Origin: Hysterium pulicare CBS 123377
Taxonomy: Eukaryota > Ascomycota > Dothideomycetes > Hysteriales > Hysteriaceae
Direction of reading: 5' to 3'
Assembly (NCBI GenBank): GCA_000467715.1
Contig: AJFK01000033.1
Location: forward strand, 1 to 64,000
DNA: 64,000 bases
Below, piece by piece: positions 56,024 to 64,000 of this stretch. The notes beneath the pieces were generated by a model. It was not told the origin of the DNA. It saw only the letters and a program-made list of their open reading frames with translations, and did not search any database. The stretch's first letter is position 1. Each line of letters starts with the position of its first letter. A program made the position numbers and the translations under genes.

Positions 56024-58630
56024 ATGGACACCATAATTCATTTTGCTGAAGCACCCTTACGACCGATGAGGTCCAACGGCTCCTCAGGAGTCGGTGGTGT
56101 GTACCCGATGCGTACGCGATCCAGATCGCGTGGCAGGAGGAACTCAATCGACATTGAAAAGATCAAAGCTATTGAGGACCCTGAAGATGAAGATGCAGGC
56201 CTTCGAAATGAAAGCGACTACAAGCATAGACAGGTAATCACATGATCTCCATGACAGTCTCCATTAGAACCATGCTCACTATTAGTCAGTTATTCAGTCT
56301 CAAACAGATGTTCTTCCTTGCTTATCAGTCTACCGGTGTCATCTATGGTGACATCGGAACCAGTCCTCTCTATGTATACTCTTCGACCTTCTCCAAGGCG
56401 CCGAGCCATATCGACCTCCTTGGTGCGCTTTCGCTCGTCATTTGGGCTCTTACGATGATGGTGACGGTCAAATACATCCTTGTCGTTCTTCATGCCGACA
56501 ATGAAGGCGAAGGAGGTACCTTCAGTACTTACTCCTTATTGTCTCGATACGTGAGTCGATATATCCTAGCCGGTCTTTCAAATATTGACAGCTATTACAG
56601 GCCAATATTTCCAACAGGGACCCACGCGAAGCCTCAATGATCAGAATGGAAAGACATCTCACTGGAGACCTCAGACGACCCAATAGGAACGTCCGACAGA
56701 CAATTGAGAAAAGCAAATTCTTCCGTGGTCTCCTAAAGACAATTGGTGTCCTTGCTGTATCCATGGTAATGTCCGACGGGGTCCTTACTCCCGCTCAATC
56801 AGTCCTTGGTGCCGTACAGGGTCTCAATGTCGTCGCCCCTGATATTCCGAAATCGACCGTAGTCGGCACAACTTGTGCTATTCTCATCCTTCTCTTCTTT
56901 ATTCAGCCATTTGGTATCACGAAGATTTCAATCGTATTTGCCCCGGTCATCATCATTTGGCTTATGTTCAACGCTGTGTTCGGAATTTTCAACTTGGTCA
57001 AATTCGATCATTCGGTGCTCAAGGCTTTCAATCCTTATTATGCATTTGAATACCTCATCCGAAATAAGGAGCATGGCTGGCGAAGCCTTGGAGGAATTCT
57101 TCTTGCTTTCACGGGCGTCGAGGCTCTCTTTGCCGATGTCGGTGCCTTTAGTCGACATGCTATTCAGCTCAGCTGGCTGGGCTATTGTTTTCCTTGCCTA
57201 TTATTGGCTTATATCGGACAAGCCGCATATATCAGTGTCCATCCCGATGCATACTCCAATCCTTTCTACAACTCTGCGCCTCCGGGCTTGCTTATTCCAT
57301 CACTCGTCATTGCTATCTTGGCCGCAATTGTGGCTTCTCAGGCCATCATCACCGCCACTTTTCAGGTAAATAGAGGCATTCTATTAGTTGTGAAAACGGC
57401 TAACAAATGTCACAGCTTACCGCTCAGATCATGAAACTTTCATACTTTCCCCAAATTCGAGTGGTCCACACTTCTAAGAAGTACCATGGCCAGCTCTACG
57501 TTCCGATAGTGAACTGGCTTCTCATGATTGGTACTGTTCTCGTTGCTGCCATCTACAACAATACCACTTCTCTCGGAAATGCTTATGGGGTTTGCGTCAT
57601 GTTCGTGACATTCTTCGATACTTGCATGGTCACCTTAGTAGCGATCCTGGTCTGGCGGATTAGCCCCTACCTCGTCTTCCTACCATGGCTTGCTATTGCT
57701 TGCATGGATACCACATTCCTCTCATCTGCATTAACAAAGGTACCAGATGGAGCATGGTTCACTATCGCTCTGGCTTGTATCCTCGCTTCTGTCTTCATCC
57801 TTTGGCGATTCGGAAAAGAGAGCCAATGGTTCGCTGAAGCCGAGGACCGGTTTCCCACGACTCATTTCGTGAAAACGAGAGAGAATGGCCAACTACAGCT
57901 AAGCACTCGCTTTGGTGGGAAGAGTTTGAGTTCCATTGAGGGATTCGGTATCTTCTTCGACAAGGCGGGCGAGACAACTCCAATCGTCTTCAGCCAATTT
58001 GTTCGTAAGCTAGTGACTGCGCCCGAAGTCATTGTTTTCTTCCACCTGAGGCCTATCGAAACACCCACAGTAGCGCCGGAGAGTAGATACCATGTCTCAC
58101 GTCTCGCAATCCCGCACTGTTACCGACTTGTTGTCCGCCATGGATATATGGACGAAGTCATTACTCCCGATCTCGCATCACTCATCTTCGAAAAGGTCCG
58201 CGACCACATTATCCGACGTGCGCTAGATGATTCAAAGCCACCCGTGGTCACTGGTGTTGACACTGAAAAGCTGTCAAGCCCAGGCACAACCGAGCCTAGC
58301 AAAAGCACAACTCCCTCTACCAGCAAAGAGCCCTCCACAAATACCACATCTGATATCCCATCGTCCTCGAAAGGCGTTGACGTCAATTCTCGAGAGAACG
58401 TGGAGCTGTCGATCTCTTCTCGTCTCGAAACACTCCAGCGTGCCTATGATCACGAGGTTCTCTACATCATTGGCAAGGAGCAAATGCACGTTAAGGCTGG
58501 AACGAACTTTGTGAGGGCAATTCTGCTGAAGGCTTTCTTGTTTTTGAGAGAGAATACCAGGCCTAAGATTGCTAGTTTGAAGGTGCCAACGGATAAGGTG
58601 ATCGAGGTTGGGTTTTCTAAGGAAGTCTGA
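56024..58630 (+). CDS. HAK1: HAK/KUP/KT high-affinity potassium transporter
   Basis: Proton-coupled K+ uptake at the plasma membrane. Four exons: 56024-56233, 56308-56550, 56601-57365 and 57416-58630, with introns of 74, 50 and 50 nt; 810 aa. The N-terminal tail is Arg/Ser-rich. The signature GVIYGDIGTSPLYVY lies at the start of the membrane domain. VMSDGVLTPAQSVLGAVQG, then GGILLAFTGVEALFADVGAFS, then ASQAIITATFQL follow, as in Neurospora HAK1, with about 12 helices ending near residue 525. The long cytosolic C-terminus contains a low-complexity Ser/Thr/Lys linker (SSPGTTEPSKSTTPS) and a conserved end (EVLYIIGKEQMHVKAG...FLRENTRPKIASLKVP). The start ATG at 56024 follows an upstream non-ATG open frame that is not used. 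Confidence 0.94.
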
Positions 58631-59009
58631 TGCGTTTATGGGAGGCTTTCATGACAGCGATGGCACATTTACTTAGGAAATCGGAGGCTGTCTTACACGG
58701 TCTTTTTATACTCGGTGGAATTGCAGTCTCGAAATGTTCTGAATTCTGATTCTTGATATTCTTACGGCTCTCTGGAATACATTCGTATCTGATCATCGAA
58801 GGCATGCTGTGAGACAGGGATGATACGCGCTCATTGGCTGATCTTTCTGCCTTCGGAAGCATGTTTCTGACTGACCTAGGTAGAGTTTAGGTGACGGGAT
58901 TCCACTCCAGGACGCCCGCTGATGGCGATTCACCAGGAGATGTGGAGGCATACGAATTGGCAAACGATGAGGAATTGAGCTCGATAGGTTACCACTTCTC
59001 CATCTCCCT
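58631..59009. other. Convergent intergenic region
   Basis: About 380 bp between HAK (+) and GNAT (-) 3' ends. No feature is recognised. Confidence 0.4.
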
Positions 59010-59708
59010 CTATGTCTCATCTTTCTCCTTTTCCGCTCTCTCCGGCTTGATGACATTTTCGGGAACATACTGGAATCCATTGGCCTCATAGAAAGGCCTT
59101 CCGGGCGGCGTCGAATCTAGCCAGAGTTCGAAACCGAGTTCATCTGCTTTTTGCTTGCCCCAATTCATGAGCTGCTGCGCGATTCCTTTGCGGCGGTAAC
59201 CGGGGTGTGTGCATGTGATGTAGAGGTCTGATGACATGTCAGTATATCCGGTATCTGTTGCAAGGTGTTCCCCTCGTGCTGTACAGAGAAACTCTACACT
59301 TCCCACATAAAAATGTGGCCGCATCGCCATCCTCTCATGAGGCTCCCCAAACTTCTTGATTGCATCGGCCGCAAGCTCCCTACAACTATCATCCGGCCAC
59401 CACGTGACCTCCAGCTCTTTCTCTTTCCCCTCTGCGAACGGGTTCTCGGTATCTATATTCCACAACGTACCACCTACGAACTTTCCAGTATCTTCTTCGA
59501 CCACTTTCTGGACGTAGGAAGTGGGATCGTTGAGACAGTCATTCTTCGTTCGCTAAGCTGCTTCGCGAAGCGCTTCTTCACGCGTGCCATGAGTGGGATA
59601 AAAGAGGGGGAAGAATTTCTGCTCTGGGTTCTCATGCGCTAGAAAGATGCAGTCGACGAGGTCAAGCCATTCTTCATGATGGTCGAGTTCATGTAGCTTG
59701 AATGGCAT
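59010..59708 (-). CDS. GNAT acetyltransferase with an in-frame stop codon
   Basis: GCN5-related N-acetyltransferase fold. The part from 59504 to 59010 reads VVEEDTGKFVGGTLWNID, YVGSVEFLCT, DLYITCTHPGYRRKGIAQQLMNWG (the acetyl-CoA loop RRKGIA), then PFYEANGFQYV. The upstream part, from the ATG at 59708, reads MPFKLHELDHHEEWLDLVDC and THGTREEALREAA, the normal N-terminal helices of fungal GNATs. Both parts are in one frame. The only interruption is TAG at 59553-59555, followed by CGA-ACG-AAG and a further well-behaved stretch (NDPTSYVQKVVEED). No GT-AG intron removes it. It is therefore a nonsense mutation, an assembly error or a read-through. Uninterrupted length would be 232 aa. The substrate is unknown. 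Confidence 0.7.
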
Positions 59709-60358
59709 TATGAATTTTCGGATCTCGTCGGAGTTGATGTGAAAATGGGTTGAAATTAAGGAGAAACATACGTACAGGTACATATATGATATACCTGTCA
59801 TGTATAATAGTGAGGTCTTGGTCATCCTAGTCAGAGCTAGAAACAGAATCCGAAATGTGGCAAGGCAAAATTAAGAATAGGTAGGCTTATGAAGCTTGAT
59901 ACTGCCTTGGCTGTCCTACAGCTGCTTACGCTTGGCACGATGTGACTGGGTGGAACTACGAACCTTTAACTCGCAATATGTACTAGACGCACAGCTTTTG
60001 AATCCCGAATAAGCTTGCGGATGAGTGATACCGTGACTGCGAACTTGCTTCTTTGATGACTTTGGAGGATGGGCGCTGATGAGTGAGTCAGTAAGCGTCG
60101 TGAGAAAACAATATGGATAAGCACGGAAAATGTCGCTATAAGACAGAATCGTAGATGTTAACTTTGAATTAGATAGCAAGCCGCGTAGTCTGCGGTGTAA
60201 ATTATTCGCCAAATCCTAATATAAGCACAAATACCACAGTATCCCCCGTGTGCTCATAGAGATGAGAACGCCAAATATATTATGCAGTACAACGCGAGAT
60301 CAATCATCACACATGTCATGTAGAATGACCTCCCTTTCTCAGTCCAAGAAAAACTCCG
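59709..60358. other. Intergenic region, GNAT / peroxidase
   Basis: About 650 bp holding the GNAT promoter and the peroxidase 3' UTR. Frames here lack motifs. Confidence 0.4.
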
Positions 60359-61421
60359 TTATAGAATGCGGCCGTTGATTGGAGCAGCCTTGAGGTCCCG
60401 CTTCAAGGTGCCGCCAGGAAGCGCAGTCGTGCAATCCGTAAGAGACCCAGATCCGCCATCGACGCCCATGAGCGACACCTTAGACATACTAATAGGAATA
60501 CGTTAGCCAACCGTCAGTCCAAAGTGATTAGGTACATACGCAGATACAAAAGCCGTATTCCAGCCCGGCTGGTTCAGAACAAAGCCTTTGAAAGGCTTGC
60601 CAACAACATCATGTTTTGCAAGATTAGCATCACTCTGGAGAGTAAACGGTGCAGTACCGCTGAGAGTCTGGCCGTAATATGCCACATCCCATATTCCAGG
60701 AGTAGAATCCAGAGCTGCACCTGCTTTGGGAGTGTCGACGAAGAACTGCTTTGCGGTTGAGTGTGCGCCAATAAGGGCGGCAAGATCTGTGGCGCTGAAG
60801 CCTTTAGCTTGGAATTGCGCATAGAGATCATCACCGGAAGCGAAAGCGGATGGGAGTCCACCTTCAGGAGAGGCAGAGCTGGAATCTTTGCGGCCAACAT
60901 ATGCGGGAACTGTGGGACCTAACGGGCAGGTCTTGACTGCGTGTGCTGATAGAAGCGTGAGTTCACAGGCATAGTGAAGATAATGGGGAGAAGAGGGTAG
61001 TACCTGCAGCGAATTGAATGAGGTCTGCAACACCAACATCATTCGACTTCGCCATGTCACCTAGACTGGAGCATATGCTCTGAAGCCCATTGTTCTCCGT
61101 CCTGCTGCACTCATTGGCAAGAATCAAAGAGCCATCACACCCTCCGTTGAAGCAATCATGGAAAGCAGCCCGAATGGCAGCTCGAGCATTATCGTTACAC
61201 TGACCTCCGGAGAGAAAATCTGATGTGAGTTGTTTGGATATGTCGGACCATACAGAAGGGCAAGAAGCGCGAGGTCTCAAAGCATCTGAGATTGAACGTC
61301 TGATCGCATATAGTGATGGGATGTTGAGTTCACGTGTAAGCAGGGCAACTTCTGGGAGCTTAAAAGCCTGAGCAGAGGCTGCAACAGCCAGAAGGGAGAA
61401 CAATGAAGATAGAATATACAT
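60359..61421 (-). CDS. Class II fungal haem peroxidase (ligninase-like), secreted
   Basis: Three exons on the minus strand, 61004-61421, 60540-60936 and 60359-60488, with introns of 67 nt (60937-61003) and 51 nt (60489-60539, GTATGT donor); 314 aa. Signal peptide MYILSSLFSLLAVAASAQAF. The distal haem site is RAAFHDCFNGGCDGSL (Arg, Phe, His). VGVADLIQFAA carries the region between sites. The proximal His lies in DLAALIGAHSTAKQFF. The C-terminus is LMGVDGGSGSLTDC. Six or more Cys fit disulfides of secreted class II enzymes. Neither a Mn-binding acidic triad nor the exposed catalytic Trp of lignin/versatile peroxidases is evident by eye, so it is best called a generic ascomycete class II peroxidase. 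Likely role: extracellular H2O2-dependent oxidation of phenolics. Confidence 0.9.
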
Positions 61422-62999
61422 TATGTATAAATGTTGGTGAGATGAATGACTAAAGGTAGAACGGAAATACAAGACTTGTCTGACTTGAAGGAACAGCCTG
61501 AATACAGTGGCATGGTCCCCTTGATTTATAGAGCTCGTGAGAGGAAAGGAACGGTACTGGGGGCCCGAGAATGGCAGAGTTAGTCGATTCAGTCCAACGA
61601 ACTCCGCCATTGTGTCTGGCATTGCCGGGTGACGATGAGGATTAGTCGGCATACGGTGAGAGGGACAGCAAGAAAAGTCGCATGGCAGCTTGGTGTAGAC
61701 AAATGCTGGTTCTTTGATTGGCTAGGAGCTCAACCCATCATGCATTTGCCAAGAGCCTCCTCATCGTGAAGTCGCCTTATGCATACAACACCAAGCTGAC
61801 AGTCAGCCACAACGGCGATCATTGCTTGACTTTGACATGACGATGCTGGACACCACCGCTTATGGAAAGATGGTATCGGAGAAAAAGTATTGGATCTGCA
61901 AGGCGATCAGATTAGTCCTACCGTCCACCAATATGATCAGGATGCTGGATACCTTGTGAAGGTGTACGAGAGGTAGAGGCCTGATTTGCTCACGTAAGTG
62001 TCCAGAGAGAGAGCTGCTATAGATTCCTCAACCTGTATGCCCTCTTTAGAAGAACACCCAATCAATGCAAAGGAGGAACCAGTTCTTCCAGAGTTGCAGT
62101 GGAAGTATAGAATCACTGTCTAGTACATGGTAAAAGTAGCCGATATGCTGCGTGCTGCCAATACCACATAGGCGTAGACCTGTCGATCATTCGGCTCCTC
62201 AAAAAACGGGGTTTGAGTTGAGCGAGTTTTGACGATCTAATCTTGTGGAGAGCTGAAAGAGGCGTCCGCGTGAACTGTCAGTTATGCCAGTCCGGTAGTG
62301 TGGCGCCTGTCAGTGTGTCGCCAAGCGAAGCCCGATCGCCGTTTTGCGAGAGAGGCTCACGAGCGCCGGCGAATTTACGGAGAGCCGACACGAAATACCA
62401 TAAGCGCTGTCGATCGCACAGCAATCCAAGGAACTTTGCTGATGATCCTCGCTCTTCAGGTGCAACAAAAGCCGACTTTCCTTTGACTCCATAGTTGTCG
62501 CCTTGCCTGGGGATGCCTGGAGGTCCTGGCCGTCTACCAACCCCATTTGATCTCTGCACCGCATGCTAAATAGCTTTCCCGTCTGTACGCACAACACGTT
62601 CAACCTCTGCTGAATGGCTTTCCATCCTACGCGTGGTCGGTTCATGCTATGGGAAAGCAGGAAAAGGCAGTTCGCGGCTGCAAGAGGATATTAGAGATCT
62701 CAAATATTCCCCATGCATCTTTCGCATGAGGTTCTTAGCAACCAGCATCCCAAATCTATTTCTCTTCTTCACCTTGTCTGAGTCCAACGGTGTTCACTGA
62801 GGAGGGTGCCGCGAAAGTCAATATTGGTTGAGATGTACAGGATAAAGGTTCACGTGACTGCGCGTTATCGCGTCACGGACCGGTCAATTAATCCGAAGAT
62901 TTACTTCCACTTCACCTTGCTGTCCGTTCAAGTCACTGTCTGTGAAACTATCACTCTTCCGACTTCCCGTTACTCGCTTCACTCTTGCTGCAAACCATA
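61422..62999. other. 1.6-kb region, peroxidase / F-box
   Basis: Between the two divergent starts. It holds the peroxidase promoter and the F-box promoter. Overlapping frames near 62243-62650 on both strands are without motif. I see no gene or repeat. Confidence 0.45.
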
Positions 63000-64000
63000 A
63001 TGGACAGCTACGGTGGTATGTTTCACACTATTCCCAACCTTAAAGAGAAGCTAATGTCTCTAAGAGCTCAAGCGTCTCTGCTCCAGAGCTCTCACGGGCT
63101 TCTTCAGCACCCCGAAGCCTGCTGCTGCCATTCTTCCCAAACTGCCAACTGAAATAGTCAATACTATCGCAAGATTTCTCGATCACCAAGACCTTCGACA
63201 CTTTCGTCTCGTCTGCAGAGATGTGGAGGCGAAGACATTTCAGCACTTTGCTCAATTCTACTTTGGGAAGAAACGGGTTATGCCTTCCAAGCATGGTCTG
63301 GAGGTTCTGGTGGACATCTCAAAGTCGAGGTTCGCTTCATACGTCAACACCCTTGTACTCGGTCCTGTCTCAATCGATCAAGGCGAGGTGCACTTCCACC
63401 GACCTATGGATGCGATGAAGAAAAAGAAGATCTCATTGGATATGAAGGCCTACTCAAGAGAAAACAGATACATGCGAGAGGTCGGCCTTGATACGTGCCT
63501 GCTTCTTTCTGCTTTTGAAGGCCTTCGTAATTGTACAATATTGAAGGTGACTCACCATCATGGCTGCATTCCTTCGCACGAAGGATGCAACGGCAATCGA
63601 ATTGGTCACAACTATGCTACTCAGAAGGCAGGAAATGGTCTGGCTCACTTTTCAGGGACTCCAGTCCTTGAGCTGCAGTCTCTGGCGAGGCTCTTCCTCA
63701 TAGCTCTTCACGCCGCCCAAGCCGCCCGCCTCCCACTCGAGCAAATCGTTGCCTATGGAATGAACAATTTTGATGAAGATTTCATGATGGCCGGATTCTC
63801 ATCATTGTCTCTCGATTTCCCGGCTCGCATAGCAGGCACCAAGTCTGCGTTTGCAGAACTACGCGTCCTGAAAGTCACCATTGCCCATTTTGGTGACACG
63901 GAGTCAAAAGAGGATTGTTTGAGCCTCACCCACCGGCTACGAACCTTCATTGAGACTGCTCCTAAGCTTCAAACGCTTGGTTTGAATTTCACGAACCGCT
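63000..64000 (+). CDS. F-box protein, 3' end beyond window
   Basis: A tiny first exon 63000-63015 (ATGGACAGCTACGGTG) joins across a 49-nt intron (63016-63064, GTATGT...TAAG) to exon 2, which stays open from 63065 to the window end. The start reads MDSYGELKRLCSRALTGFF, then the F-box: AILPKLPTEIVNTIARFLDHQDLRHFRLVCRDVE at about residues 29-62. F-box proteins bind Skp1 and bring substrates to SCF ubiquitin ligases. The following 280 residues (e.g. LSLDFPARIAGTKSAFAELRVLKV, RLRTFIETAPKLQTLGLNF) look like degenerate leucine-rich strands that would select the target. The frame covers 940 nt without a stop. The first exon is the least certain part; an ATG further inside exon 2 is the alternative. 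Confidence 0.8.

Noticed and set aside
62243-62645. Overlapping frames of 62-111 codons upstream of the F-box gene
   Set aside because: Both strands are open at once, as in random G/C-rich DNA, with no domain signal.

Overview
The window is nuclear DNA of a filamentous ascomycete. Evidence: densely packed genes on both strands, introns mostly 47-90 nt with GT-AG ends and CTAAC/CTGAC-like branch sites, and families restricted to or typical of Pezizomycotina (HET-domain proteins, CorA-like proteins, CE15 and GH3 cell-wall enzymes, bicupin oxalate decarboxylase, class II peroxidase). A leotiomycete is my best guess, but that is inference. I support 27 protein genes. I saw no tRNA, rRNA, CRISPR or intact transposon.

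Layout. (1) 0.1-12.5 kb is rich in mitochondrial functions: an MTQ1/HemK release-factor methyltransferase, an NmrA-like reductase, an APC amino-acid permease divergent from mitochondrial leucyl-tRNA synthetase, AIM32 and CYC2. (2) 12.9-22.2 kb: a DHA2-type MFS exporter, a coiled-coil protein, a HET-domain protein and a small protein made of two copies of an unnamed domain. (3) 22.7-27.2 kb: mitochondrial homoaconitase (LYS4) divergent from a decayed phosphoserine aminotransferase gene. (4) 29.1-38 kb: a seven-helix protein with a long proline/serine tail, an AYR1-like SDR, an alpha-glucoside-type sugar transporter and a CorA-like protein. (5) 39-42.7 kb: a many-exon HET-like membrane protein whose model I built by splicing; its N-terminal part carries a duplicated exon and one intron holds a dispersed repeat. 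(6) 44.2-51 kb: secreted glucuronoyl esterase (CE15), a beta-lactamase-fold hydrolase and a GH3 beta-xylosidase side by side, a small plant-cell-wall set. (7) 51.6-64 kb: nitroreductase, oxalate decarboxylase divergent from a DUF1275 membrane protein, HAK potassium transporter, GNAT acetyltransferase with an in-frame stop, class II peroxidase and an F-box protein running off the end.

The genes mostly look like independent housekeeping and saprotroph/pathogen functions rather than one pathway. The main local logic is xylan/lignin-ester attack (CE15, GH3, peroxidase, sugar uptake), oxalate removal, and allorecognition-type proteins. Four genes (16377 coiled-coil, MTQ1, SER1, GNAT) carry reading-frame lesions. 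SER1 has several and looks like a true pseudogene; the others could be assembly errors. A degenerate repeat of about 90-170 bp occurs four times, and one copy sits inside the unusually long intron of the HET-like gene.
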